Assembly: GCA_964574815.1 (NCBI GenBank)
Contig: CAZNPL010000041.1
Location: forward strand, 1 to 63,655
Direction of reading: 5' to 3'
Source of the DNA: CAZNPL01 sp964574815
GTDB lineage: Bacteria; Planctomycetota; Phycisphaerae; UBA1845
Length of the DNA: 63,655 nucleotides
The notes under the pieces were generated by a model. It did not search any database. It saw nothing but the letters and a program-made list of their open reading frames with translations, and was not told the origin of the DNA. A program made the position numbers and the translations under genes. Shown piece after piece: positions 18,202-27,106 of this stretch (position 1 is the first letter of the stretch; the number at the start of each line of letters is the position of its first letter).

Positions 18202-20151
18202 CTAGTGAACACCGTGCATCATGCGCTTCAATCGCGGAATGAGCAACGCCATCAACGCCGCACCCGCGCCGCACATGATGATGAACACGAAGAAGTACTT
18301 CGTCGGGTTCATCTGGCCCCACATGCCGCCGAAGACCTGGGCTAGCTTCTCCGCGATCGCCGTCGCCAGGAACCAGCCGCCCATCATGACGCCCACGTGC
18401 CGCGGAGGCGCCAGCTTCGTCACCAGCGACAGCCCCACCGGTGACAGGCACAGCTCACCCATCGTCAACAGCATGTAAAACAGAATCAGCCACCACACCG
18501 TCACGCGATGCAGCGACGCCGACACGTACAATTCGTCGACCGCCGCCTTGAACGCCGGATCGGCCGCGGCCGCCAGGAGCTCGGCTTTCGCGCGGTCGTT
18601 GATCTCCCCCGTCACGGTCAGCGTTTCGGTATCCGGATCCCACTGCGCAACCTTGGGCGCTTCTTCGCCGACGATCTCGAAACCCTCTGGAGCGGACGGA
18701 AGTTTCTTGGATAACTCCCATTCCTCGTCCGAGCCGGGTTCGGCCGGGCGTTGGTCCGCGTCCGCAACCAGCAACCCAATCAGTTTTATCATTTCCGAGT
18801 CAAGGCTCGAAATGAAAACCAGCGCGTTGAGACGCGAACTGAATTCCTCCGGCGCGGAGGCCCCCAGCAAGCGCAACCGGTCGAGGTCCGGGAGAACACC
18901 GCCCATGTGGAGCGTTCGGGTCTCGGGATTGTAGTGCAGACGTTTGGCCCCGTAATCCGACAGATCGACCCGGTCGGGCAATTCGTCCAGCCTGACGGTA
19001 CTGAGTTCGCTCTCCGATTGAGCCGCAGCGACCATCGCGCCATACGCAGCCACCACCAGGGCGAGGCCAATCACCATCTTGGTCGGCGTTGATGGCTGTT
19101 TGCCTCGACGGTCCAGCCACAACCAAAACCACGCGAATAGGGGTGACAGTGCGATGATGAAAAACGGGTTGAACGACTGCGTCTGCCCTGAGGTCATCCT
19201 GGGGTCGCTCCACCAGTCGGTAAAGCGCTCAGACCAGCCGGTTTCTTCTCCAGGCATTTCAGTTACGGTCTCGACGCCTTCGAGAACGATGGGCTCGACC
19301 TCCGTCGATGCCAGGCGCAGGTTGGTGTGCTTGTCCGCCCAGACGATCATGACGTTGGCGCTCTGTTCGAACGCCGTCCAGAAAAGGATGACGAAAGCAA
19401 AGACGATCAGCAGTACAAGCACGCGGTCGCGAATGACGTGCGGCGGATGTTCCGCGCGGGCACCGGGCGCCGCGCCGCCGGCATCCTCCGCCTCTGAGGC
19501 GAGCTCGTCTTCAACGTCCTGCGTATACTCAATGAGGCCTCGTTGTCCGATCACGTAGACGATCAGTCCAAAGATCATGCCCACGCCGGCCGCGCCGAAG
19601 CCATATTCCCATCCGTAATGGACGCGCAGCCAGTCGCAGATCAGGGGACCGAACAGGGCCCCGAGGTTGATGCCCATGTAGAAAATGGTGAACGCACCAT
19701 CACGGCGCGGATCGCCCGGCTTGTAGAGACTGCCCACCTGCGTCGAGATGTTGGGCTTGAGCAGGCCCACGCCGGCGATGATCAATCCCAGCGCCGTGTA
19801 GAAAAAGACCATCCCCTCGAACGCCATGGTGATATGGCCAGCCGACAGGAGAACGGCGCCAAGGATCACCGATCGTCGGGCGCCCAGAAGATGGTCCGCC
19901 ACCAGCCCGCCGAGTACGGGTACGCCATAAGCGAGCATGGCGTACGTTCCGAGCAGGCTGGATGCATCCTCCTGCGTCCAGAACAGGTAATTGGTCATGT
20001 ACAGGATCAGCAGCGTCTTCATGCCGTAGAAGCTGAATCGCTCCCACAGCTCCGTGAAGAAAAGCACGTACAGACCCTTGGGATGGCCGAACAGCTCCCC
20101 CTTCCTGCGACGGGGGCTTTCGAGGTTCTGGCCTGCTGGACCGTGCGACAC
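18202..20151 (-). CDS. POT/PTR2 peptide transporter with periplasmic insertion
   Basis: The 649-residue protein has the POT motif ELWERFSFYGM in helix 1 and GLLKPNISTQVGSLY in helix 4. An insertion of ~170 residues (about 377-547) lies between a helix in the second half and the helix starting RVTVWWLILFYMLLT. It begins near SELSTVRLDELPDRV and includes LPSAPEGFEIVGEEAPK, and does not match the insertion in either neighbouring POT protein. Start is GTG at 20151. It is the first gene of the minus-strand locus POT-OPT-POT-POT, and a palindromic repeat lies ~235 bp upstream. Confidence 0.88.
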   Translation of the reverse strand: MSHGPAGQNLESPRRRKGELFGHPKGLYVLFFTELWERFSFYGMKTLLILYMTNYLFWTQEDASSLLGTYAMLAYGVPVLGGLVADHLLGARRSVILGAVLLSAGHITMAFEGMVFFYTALGLIIAGVGLLKPNISTQVGSLYKPGDPRRDGAFTIFYMGINLGALFGPLICDWLRVHYGWEYGFGAAGVGMIFGLIVYVIGQRGLIEYTQDVEDELASEAEDAGGAAPGARAEHPPHVIRDRVLVLLIVFAFVILFWTAFEQSANVMIVWADKHTNLRLASTEVEPIVLEGVETVTEMPGEETGWSERFTDWWSDPRMTSGQTQSFNPFFIIALSPLFAWFWLWLDRRGKQPSTPTKMVIGLALVVAAYGAMVAAAQSESELSTVRLDELPDRVDLSDYGAKRLHYNPETRTLHMGGVLPDLDRLRLLGASAPEEFSSRLNALVFISSLDSEMIKLIGLLVADADQRPAEPGSDEEWELSKKLPSAPEGFEIVGEEAPKVAQWDPDTETLTVTGEINDRAKAELLAAAADPAFKAAVDELYVSASLHRVTVWWLILFYMLLTMGELCLSPVGLSLVTKLAPPRHVGVMMGGWFLATAIAEKLAQVFGGMWGQMNPTKYFFVFIIMCGAGAALMALLIPRLKRMMHGVH

Positions 20152-20378
20152 GGGCGATAAACTCCGTTACGTCGGGACTCGGAACCGGAAGCGAGGCCGG
20201 CTCCCGAGCACCTGCCGGGGTCTTCAGGACGGCCAGGAAAAGCTGCCGCGACCGCTGACCGCGACCGGAGACTAGCGGAAATCCACCCCCCTGACCAGAG
20301 CCGCGAACTGAGCCCTTGCCGGGCGCGGACAAACGGCACGGCTCACCCTTGAGATATCTGTTTAATGTGCTGACGAGA

Positions 20379-20430
20379 GTGCCATGGGCAACGCGGGCCT
20401 TGCCCGCCGGCAAGACCCGCGTTGCCCGTG
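20379..20430. repeat. Palindrome related to the one at 13.3 kb
   Basis: GGGCAACGCGGGCCTTGCC at 20386-20404 and GGCAAGACCCGCGTTGCCC at 20409-20427 form a 19-bp stem with a 4-nt loop and one G:T pair. The flank GTGCCATGGGC is shared with the 13.2-13.35 kb element, so the two are copies of one dispersed element. Confidence 0.8.
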
Positions 20431-20595
20431 CGGCCAGCCCGCGGAAGGAACGCGCGGGCAAGCTCCGCCGCCGTTGGCGGCAGCTCTCGCCGAAGCCACG
20501 CTCGCTCTGAGCCGTGCCGCGTTGGGACTCTGCGTACCCTCGGACCCTACGTCGTCAGGGTCCGTAAGACCCGCGGCGCAACGCGGCTCGAGCCG

Positions 20596-20850
20596 TCAGA
20601 GCGCGTTCCAGACCATTTGCGCAACGATCACCAGGAGCGCCGCGCAGCTCAGGACCAGGGCAACCGTACCCGTTGCGCGACGAGACGGCTCCCGTCGCGC
20701 CTGCAGCGACAGCGTGAAGGCCAGCGGCAGCCCGACGACGATCATGCCCGAACCGAGCAGATTCCGGACGTCGCCTCAGCAGGCGCCGATCTTGATCGCC
20801 ACGCCCGCAATGGGGAGCAGCGAAGCCGCGATTGCAATGATCCCATTCAT
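20596..20850 (-). CDS. Small membrane protein frame crossed by an in-frame TGA
   Basis: From ATG at 20850 the frame gives MNGIIAIAASLLPIAGVAIK then IGAC, meets TGA at 20778-20776, and continues in the same frame for 59 codons to a second TGA. The second part holds two hydrophobic segments (MIVVGLPLAFTLSL and VALVLSCAALLVIVAQMVW). Codons on both sides are strongly GC-ending and Leu(CTG)-rich, so both look coding. Read through, it is an 84-residue protein with three membrane segments. The TGA may be a nonsense mutation (TGG to TGA), or a selenocysteine codon next to Cys: a 5-bp hairpin with loop GTT starts 17 nt after it. No strong Shine-Dalgarno or family was recognised. Confidence 0.45.
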
Positions 20851-21692
20851 GCCGACTCGGCCCAAGCGTTTGAGTTGACGATCCTCGTTGCCCTCCGCCT
20901 TCGCACCGACTGGCGAAATAAAGTGCTGCTGGCCGCACCGTCCCCGGCCCTTTAGCCGCGCAGTCTTATCAGCAGCCGTGTTGCCTAGTCCACAAAGGTT
21001 CGTGTGGGCGTAAAGCACACGCTATGTCTGCTCAGGGAGATCGCAAGATGCGTCTCCCGCTTCTCTTGTGGCGACCGCTGCCGCCACAGGATTCGATGTA
21101 ATACCTTGGGCGGTCCTTGCTGATCTCCCAGGACACCTTACCACCTACCGGCATCCAACGCCATAAGCAACAAAGCGCCCCTGTGGCCTACACAGACTCA
21201 TGGGTGCTTGGGCGCGACGAACCGGCGGTCGCCGTCCCACCTTGGCGGGCACGCTATTTGACCACGAAACAGGGCAACATGTCGGACGGTGTCAAGCCAG
21301 GTAGGCACCTCGGAATACGCTCCTTTTGGAAACCGCGAGATTTTCAAGAGAAACCATTTTGGACTTGAACGGATCAGGTTGAGCGGTTATTTTTGAGGTG
21401 TGGCACATGACGCTATGGAAATCCTGGCGCTAGGACAGAATCAGGTTATGAGGCGTGTAGCTGCGAGATCCGGCTATCCGTTATCATTTACTCTCGGTCG
21501 TGCCTGAAGATGAACTTTCTGGCCCGTCGCCCCATGCAATTCCAGGCGCCGCACCCCACTGACGAGCGGCTCGGTGCCGCGCGCCTTTCGCCGTGCCGCA
21601 GGAGCTACATCTGCTGCGGTTCAAGATCGCGCCAAGGATCCGTTTGGCCTGGAAAGACCTAGGCTGCGGCTCTCGATTTGGAGTGATGCAGA
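20851..21692. other. Intergenic, no convincing gene
   Basis: About 840 bp with lower GC than its surroundings. Short open frames such as 21117-21368 have no domain, signal or good ribosome site. It probably contains the promoter for the lipoprotein array starting at 21693, but no clear -35/-10 pair was identified close to that start. Confidence 0.5.
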
Positions 21693-22313
21693 ATGCTCCC
21701 TTCTAGATGGATGTGTTTGGTCGAACCTCCTTTTGGTTTCGCCCTTCTGCTCATTGTGTTCGCTGGTTGCGCGTCCGCGCCGCCGCGAGCTCCGAAAGAC
21801 GTGACCGCGCGAGTCCCTGGTCTGCGGCCAGGCGATATCGAGCGGTGCGCCGTAGACATGGCGCGAGATCTTGTCAGGGAGCCGCTCCTGCAGAGGAGCA
21901 ATCCCCCCGTCCGCATCGGAATTGTCGGAATCGAGAATCACACCAACGAGCCCTTCGTGGGTGACAGCGAGAACATGATCGCACGCAGGATCCAGACGAT
22001 TCTCTTTCGATCGTTAAAGCACCAAAACCAAAGCGCCGGCTCTTCGGCGAGGTTTGTAGTCACGCGTGAGTCGCTTTCTCGGGCGATTCAGAGTCAGCGC
22101 CAAGCCAAACGGGACGGTGAGGTCACCCATCGCGGATTGAAAGACCGGCACGGAATTGATTACTTCCTATCCGGCGTTTATCAGGCGCTCGACAAACGAG
22201 CAGATGGCAAACACCTCGTGGATATGGTTCTGACGTTTGATCTCACGGACGCCGAAAACGGCGAGATCTACTGGACGAACGACTACCTCGTACGGACGGT
22301 CACTTCGTATTGA
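21693..22313 (+). CDS. LpoB-like lipoprotein (paralogue 1)
   Basis: The 206-residue product has a lipoprotein signal with lipobox FAGC (FALLLIVFAGCAS). The mature part follows the LpoB/CsgG-like pattern: IERCAVDMARDLVREPLL, then IGIVGIENHTNEPF, then a Gln/Arg-rich helix and GIDYFLSGVYQAL, and ends near DAENGEIYWTNDY. In Enterobacteria LpoB is an outer-membrane lipoprotein that activates penicillin-binding protein PBP1B; function here is inferred from family only. GGAG lies about 9 nt before the ATG. It is the first gene of a same-strand lipoprotein series and is paralogous to the next gene. Confidence 0.8.
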   Translation: MLPSRWMCLVEPPFGFALLLIVFAGCASAPPRAPKDVTARVPGLRPGDIERCAVDMARDLVREPLLQRSNPPVRIGIVGIENHTNEPFVGDSENMIARRIQTILFRSLKHQNQSAGSSARFVVTRESLSRAIQSQRQAKRDGEVTHRGLKDRHGIDYFLSGVYQALDKRADGKHLVDMVLTFDLTDAENGEIYWTNDYLVRTVTSY

Positions 22314-22345
22314 GGAGGTAACAGGACGCCTAGGATGCTCTCTCC

Positions 22346-22969
22346 ATGTACAGGAACACCGGCAGTACGCTATTCTTACTCGCTGCACTACTCCCAGGAT
22401 GCCGCGCGGCACATGACGCCGGGCGCAAGGGCTTGGTCACAGGCAGTTTTCTAGGTGAAACAGAGATCGGGCGGGTCACCGATCTCATGGCCCGCGACAT
22501 GGTGCGCGAGCCTATGTTCTATGGGGAAGGCGACGCGCCGGCGCTCGCTGTCGTAAAGATCGAAAACAACACCAACCAATATCTTTTTACACCAGCACGA
22601 AACGCGTACATGGAGAGAATCCGCACGCAGCTCAAGCAAGCGTTGGGCGATCGCGTCGTTTTGATCGACGAACAAGCGGAGGGCCGACTGCGAGAGCAGT
22701 TGCGGGATTGGTACCTCGATGAAGCTTACAGAGACGAGGATTCCGTGGAAATGGTCCGGCAGATAGGGCCTGACTACTTGCTGACCGCCACCTTTGACTC
22801 GCTTGAGAAAGTCGTCCCCGTCGCAGACGCGAGGGGAAAAGTGGTGGACCAGAAGATAGTCGAGCTTCAGATGACATTTTCTCTGGTAAGCGCGGAGAAT
22901 GGAGAACTTGCATGGCAGAACAGCGTGGCGTCGAGCGCTGCCTTCACAACGCGAGATTTTCAGAATTGA
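22346..22969 (+). CDS. LpoB-like lipoprotein (paralogue 2)
   Basis: The 207-residue protein has a lipobox LPGC (LFLLAALLPGCRA) and parallels the preceding gene: RVTDLMARDMVREPMFY, then AVVKIENNTNQYLF, then IGPDYLLTATFDSL and SLVSAENGELAWQN. The two share the LpoB/CsgG-like fold pattern but little exact sequence, so the duplication is old. The start is supported by AGGA 9 nt upstream. It probably sits in the outer membrane facing the periplasm. The next gene's ATG lies inside the end of this one, suggesting translational coupling. Confidence 0.8.
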   Translation: MYRNTGSTLFLLAALLPGCRAAHDAGRKGLVTGSFLGETEIGRVTDLMARDMVREPMFYGEGDAPALAVVKIENNTNQYLFTPARNAYMERIRTQLKQALGDRVVLIDEQAEGRLREQLRDWYLDEAYRDEDSVEMVRQIGPDYLLTATFDSLEKVVPVADARGKVVDQKIVELQMTFSLVSAENGELAWQNSVASSAAFTTRDFQN

Positions 22970-24651
22970 CGGCGCCCGGCAGGGCCGGCACTGGTCGGGG
23001 CTCAACATGCAAGCCGCTCAGCGGCCGCTGTGGCCCCGGCCGTGTAAGCACAGGAACTGACGGCCCCTCCCCGGCCCGTTGGCGTGCCTTGGCGATCGCG
23101 GGCATCTTCGTCGCATTGGCCGGTTGCGTTCAAGCTCCAACGAGTCCCGTTCAAGCGGAGTTTAACTGGGGGCATTGCCCCTACGAAGAATTCGCTGACA
23201 GGATCGCGCCCGTGGCGAAGCAGGAAATGTCGCGACCGCCGGAAGAAAGGTCGCGCGATGCGGGCGTCCACATTCTCGATTATGCAGCCGCCAAGTTGGC
23301 TGCGGGGGACGCTGAGGAAGCACAGGCCGCTTTCTACGACGGGATCCTCCTCACGAACGACCTGACCCTCGGAGAGTCAGCCGGTCGTGCGAGTCTCCTA
23401 TTCGCCGAATCAAGTAAGCTTTGGCAAGGCGAGGCATATGAGAGGGCCATGATCGAACTGCTGCACGGGGTCGCGCTGATGCAACTTGGCGATTTCGACA
23501 ATGCGAGAGTGGCTTTCGATCGAGCCATCACAACGGACCGGTTCAGTGCAGGCGCGATTCGCGGACGCGAGGGCGATGTCGCAAAGGGCGGCATTTTCGA
23601 GCCGAACGACCTCTATAGCTCGGCAGGGGGAAGCGTGTACCAGCGTGACTTCTTGGCCGCTTACGTTCTCCGGACCATCTGCTATCTGCGCCAAAACCGG
23701 CCGCTGCGTGCTGCCAAAAGTTGGCAGGAAGCGCAACAAGTTTTTGACGAATTGAGCGCAGCTGCTACGGATTGCGCCGGCCTGCACGGCTCGGAACTTA
23801 CCTGGACCCGATCCGACGGCCGATACGTCTATCCACGAGTGTATCTTCCTCCTTTCGACTCTCCCTCACGGGCCGAGCAATCGGTCTTGGGCCTCTCGAT
23901 TGACGAACTCGCCCGCGTCAACCTAGTGGTCGTGGCGGCAACAGGGAGTCGCCCACTCAAGGTGCGGACCGGCGCATCGAAGGGTGGTTACGACGTCAAG
24001 CTTGTTCATGATGGTTACTGGCCACCTGCGGAGGCCGTTGAGAGTGTCGATGTTCTCATCGACGGCCACTATACTCACCCGGCAAGCAAGTGCCTTGACC
24101 TCTTCGGGCAAGTTGCGGGACGCGGCCCGTCAGCGAAGGACCTCGCCCAGAGGCGAAAAGAGGTGGTAGAGGATGTTGGCGAAATCCTTCAACGGCACGG
24201 GATCTTTGGCCTCCAGTATGTCGGCCTTTTCATTCGAGCGATTAATCAAGAGGCGGCCGACGTCCGGCAATGGTCGATGCTGCCGAACGCCGTGCACATC
24301 TGGTTAGGACATGTTGAACCTATGCGACGCCATACGCTCGCCTGCGTGTTTTCGGGGAGAAATGCCGCTAGTCGCGATCTCTTGCCAACGGCCCCGGTGC
24401 AAACCCTCGCCGGCAACATCCGGAACATCGAGCGCGCATACTTTACGGCCGAGATCAGCCGTTTGACCGTCGAGAACGACAACTGCCCGATTGCGGCGCG
24501 TCATACTGTCGTTACCGAGATCCAGATCCAGGAGAATGAGTTAATCACGGCATTTGTTCCGGAGCAGTTCAACTCGCAGGTTGAATTGCCGCCATTGGGC
24601 GCACCGGTTCGATACGAGTTGCTGCCACGTAGGTCACCTGACAAGGACTGA
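22912..24651 (+). CDS. Large TPR-type lipoprotein (COG3014-like)
   Basis: The 579-residue frame has a lipobox only at residues ~69-73 (IAGIFVALAGC). The first ~55 residues are basic and not signal-like. The mature part has helical repeats with TPR character (LAAGDAEEAQAAFYDGILLT, LMQLGDFDNARVAFDRAIT). A beta-rich C-terminal domain follows. It resembles the lipoprotein family found beside LpoB and YcfL genes in some proteobacteria (COG3014), by layout rather than by firm match. The ATG at 22912, with GGAG ~8 nt upstream, overlaps the previous gene by 58 nt. A TTG at 23089 would start just before the signal but lacks a ribosome site, so the true start is uncertain. Confidence 0.65.
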   Translation: MAEQRGVERCLHNARFSELTAPGRAGTGRGSTCKPLSGRCGPGRVSTGTDGPSPARWRALAIAGIFVALAGCVQAPTSPVQAEFNWGHCPYEEFADRIAPVAKQEMSRPPEERSRDAGVHILDYAAAKLAAGDAEEAQAAFYDGILLTNDLTLGESAGRASLLFAESSKLWQGEAYERAMIELLHGVALMQLGDFDNARVAFDRAITTDRFSAGAIRGREGDVAKGGIFEPNDLYSSAGGSVYQRDFLAAYVLRTICYLRQNRPLRAAKSWQEAQQVFDELSAAATDCAGLHGSELTWTRSDGRYVYPRVYLPPFDSPSRAEQSVLGLSIDELARVNLVVVAATGSRPLKVRTGASKGGYDVKLVHDGYWPPAEAVESVDVLIDGHYTHPASKCLDLFGQVAGRGPSAKDLAQRRKEVVEDVGEILQRHGIFGLQYVGLFIRAINQEAADVRQWSMLPNAVHIWLGHVEPMRRHTLACVFSGRNAASRDLLPTAPVQTLAGNIRNIERAYFTAEISRLTVENDNCPIAARHTVVTEIQIQENELITAFVPEQFNSQVELPPLGAPVRYELLPRRSPDKD

Positions 24652-24671
24652 GGTTGACGGGAGACTCAGCA

Positions 24672-24941
24672 ATGCGTAGTGTTCGAAATCAGGGCAGGCT
24701 GCAATTGTTAGGCGCTCTCGTAGGCGCGGGTGTTATTTGTTTCTGCTTCGGGACCGCTTGCGCCCCGAGCCCGCGCGCGTCCGTTTTCGTTGATGACTAC
24801 AGCGTATTTACCCCGTATGTTGCTCCGCCTTGTGGCGGGCAGCGCCAGCCCGTGCCCGATGAAACGCGACCCATTCGAAATGCTGAAGACGGCGCGGCGG
24901 TCCAGAGCGATGAGCAAAAGCAAGTTGGCAGTGGCCCGTAA
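24672..24941 (+). CDS. Small putative lipoprotein
   Basis: The 89-residue product has a hydrophobic N-terminus and possible lipobox (VICFCFGTACAPS). The mature part is short, polar and Pro-rich (SVFTPYVAPPCGGQRQPVPD) with no recognised domain. I prefer the ATG at 24672, with GGGAG ~9 nt upstream, to the TTG at 24654. It follows the TPR lipoprotein by 20 nt and precedes a YcfL-like gene. It could be a small accessory of the array or a decayed gene. Confidence 0.5.
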   Translation: MRSVRNQGRLQLLGALVGAGVICFCFGTACAPSPRASVFVDDYSVFTPYVAPPCGGQRQPVPDETRPIRNAEDGAAVQSDEQKQVGSGP

Positions 24942-24993
24942 CGGGTCGGTTCTTACGTTTACCTGCTCGCTAATGACAGATGGAGCATGCGTA

Positions 24994-25416
24994 GTGCGGC
25001 TTCTCGCCACTGTCTTGTCGGTGCTGGTGCTGCTACTTGCCGGCCTGGGTTGTCAGACGAGCAAGCAGGTGGAGGGGCCTGTGTCGAGCGAGCAGGTCGC
25101 GTATTCCAATCGGTGGCTGCGAGACAACGTGGAAGTGGAAATCGTGCGATCCGTAGTCAACGAGCGATCGGGACTCTACGAGGTCGACGCTTGGATCAAG
25201 ACGAGGCGGATCGACGCGAACCGGGCAAGGGGTTTCCGCGGCGTTCTCCGAGCTGCCTTCTACGAGGGCTCGAAGGACAACGTCGTGGATACGTCGGCAT
25301 GGTCGGAATTCACGCTCAATCCAGAGAACTCGGTCCGGTTTCAATCGACGAGCCTCTGTCCTGCAGACGGACATCTTATCGAATTAGCATACCCGGAGGA
25401 GGTGGGTATCCAATGA
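24994..25416 (+). CDS. YcfL-like (DUF1425) lipoprotein, paralogue 1
   Basis: The 140-residue product from GTG at 24994 has a signal with lipobox LAGLGC and a short beta-rich domain: YSNRWLRDNVEVEIVRSVVN, a YEVDAWIKTRR strand, AAFYEGSKDNVVDTSAWSEF and SLCPADGHLIELAYP. This pattern fits the YcfL/DUF1425 family. In E. coli ycfL sits next to lpoB. GGAG lies 8 nt before the GTG; an in-frame ATG at 24973 has no ribosome site. It overlaps the next gene in an ATGA junction, so the two are probably translated together. Confidence 0.7.
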   Translation: MRLLATVLSVLVLLLAGLGCQTSKQVEGPVSSEQVAYSNRWLRDNVEVEIVRSVVNERSGLYEVDAWIKTRRIDANRARGFRGVLRAAFYEGSKDNVVDTSAWSEFTLNPENSVRFQSTSLCPADGHLIELAYPEEVGIQ

Positions 25417-25862
25417 TCGGAACAACGGCTCTCCTGCGCCTGACACCCGTGTTCACCTTATTGTTGTTCGGCGCCAGTTTCGGAATCGGCTGCATGCAAG
25501 CATACGCACCGCGACATGGTTCAGTGCGCACAGAAGATGTCTCACACGTGGTATATAATGAGCCGTGGCTGAAGGATTTTGTTTACCTTCGCAACATAAG
25601 CGTCGAACGACTGCCGGGCGATTTACTCCAGGTCACGGCGCAGCTTCACTCGGCAGAAGCACACACGTCCAGACAAGTCCATGTAAGGACGGAGTTCTAC
25701 ACCCCACCGATGAAGGACGACGGTGTTGTCGTCGATACGACTGATTGGACGCCCTTTATTCTGGAACCACGGAAACGTGTGCAATATCAAGTCAATAGCC
25801 TGGTACCCGCGGATGATTTCAGGATTTACGTGTACTACGGCAAAGACCTTGGAAAGGGCTAG
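25413..25862 (+). CDS. YcfL-like (DUF1425) lipoprotein, paralogue 2
   Basis: The 149-residue protein is parallel in architecture to the preceding gene: lipobox FGIGC, then VVYNEPWLKDFVYLRNISVE, a long beta strand (DLLQVTAQLHSAE), VVVDTTDWTPFILEP and SLVPADDFRIYVYYGKD. Its ATG overlaps the upstream TGA (ATGA), with GGAGGAGG 10-15 nt upstream. The pair is a tandem duplication inside the lipoprotein array. Family assignment rests on pattern and neighbourhood; function in the LpoB context is unknown. Confidence 0.7.
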   Translation: MIGTTALLRLTPVFTLLLFGASFGIGCMQAYAPRHGSVRTEDVSHVVYNEPWLKDFVYLRNISVERLPGDLLQVTAQLHSAEAHTSRQVHVRTEFYTPPMKDDGVVVDTTDWTPFILEPRKRVQYQVNSLVPADDFRIYVYYGKDLGKG

Positions 25863-25886
25863 GACTGGCGGTAAGGATGGGCGATC

Positions 25887-26873
25887 ATGTTGCGTCAAGC
25901 GAGAGGTTATGAATCACTAGTGCGTTCACGTCTAGCGTGGGTAGGCTTAGCCGGCAACCGGCGTGCCATCGAAATGCTCGTATGGGCGTCAATGCTGAGC
26001 ATAATCACGCTCGTGCCTTGGGGTTGCGCTCCGGAACCTGCTGGCGCCGCCTTCCACGAACATATGAGTTCCAAGGTGAGGCCATGGAGCGAACACGCGA
26101 AGCCCGACGAGCCGGAAGTCAATGTAGCGATCCCCGAGCGGCGATACTCCGAACCTCCCATCGAACGCGGCGAACCCTCCTATGTACTTGAGCCACCGAG
26201 GCAGGTTGAGCCCGATGATCCATGTGAGATCGCCGCTAGGGTGGCGCAGGAATCCTTCGGGCCGGCGTATCGCCGTGCAGGGAGCCCCCGTCTACTCTTG
26301 ATTACAGCAGGCAAAGACAAGAACGCCCTCGGGCAAGTTGGGGATTCTAAGGGTGTCGCGAATCGTCAGGGTCAAGATGCCACTCACTTATGGCGAACGC
26401 AATCAGTCGATTCGGCGGCCGTAGTAAGCGAGGTGATAGCTTTTTTTAAGTGGCTCGCGCCCGAAGTCGTTTTCGTGGATGCGGAGCTCGCGATGAAGCA
26501 GGGGCGTGACAGTGAAGCTGGCACGGACTCTTTGTCAGCGGTTATCGCAGACGCGTGTGATATCGTCATCATACTCGACTTGTGGGTAATTAGAGACATG
26601 TCGCGCGAGAGTGTTGTCCGCACGGAAGCAAGAAGCCTGGGGGCGGCGGGGCATGAGGCCTCTGCTTACACCGAACGTGATCTGGAAAATCGGCGTGAAG
26701 TGAGGGTCGCGTGCACGGCGCGCGCCGTTCGTGTGGCCGACAAGCATACCCTCGCCGTTTCAGCGCCGGACCGCACGATCCCCGCCGATGAGCGCGAGCT
26801 CGGCAGGGACCTGCGTCGCATTTCGTATTGTGCGGCGGCTGATCTTGCCAATGGGATGGCCGAACAATGGTAG
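25887..26873 (+). CDS. Putative lipoprotein, unknown function
   Basis: The 328-residue protein has a late hydrophobic segment with lipobox (MLSIITLVPWGCAPE, residues ~36-50), a Pro/Glu-rich linker, then a compact domain. That domain has strands PRLLLITAGKDKNA, APEVVFVDAELAM and ACDIVIILDLWVIRD, and ends CTARAVRVADKHTLAV. The alternation looks like an alpha/beta fold that may be distantly LpoB/CsgG-like, since it includes the HTLAV strand; this is uncertain. AAGGA lies ~9 nt before the ATG. The gene continues the lipoprotein array 24 nt after the YcfL-like pair. Confidence 0.65.
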   Translation: MLRQARGYESLVRSRLAWVGLAGNRRAIEMLVWASMLSIITLVPWGCAPEPAGAAFHEHMSSKVRPWSEHAKPDEPEVNVAIPERRYSEPPIERGEPSYVLEPPRQVEPDDPCEIAARVAQESFGPAYRRAGSPRLLLITAGKDKNALGQVGDSKGVANRQGQDATHLWRTQSVDSAAVVSEVIAFFKWLAPEVVFVDAELAMKQGRDSEAGTDSLSAVIADACDIVIILDLWVIRDMSRESVVRTEARSLGAAGHEASAYTERDLENRREVRVACTARAVRVADKHTLAVSAPDRTIPADERELGRDLRRISYCAAADLANGMAEQW

Positions 26874-27106
26874 CCCCTGTTGCTTGCGGTTGCACAACTT
26901 CCCGGCTGTTGGAATCGATGGCGTCGCCGGAGCGGATTCAGGCCTTCGTCAACTGCTGGGAGAGGCCAGCGCGGCCAAAGTAGAAAGAAACGTTGCTGCT
27001 CTTGAGAGGAACGAATGCCGTGATTCTGTATGGCTTAATCCAAGCGAACGACACTGTCCGATCGATGTGTCGCCTGGCCCCGTTGTTTTCGAGAAGGGCG
27101 AGAAGG

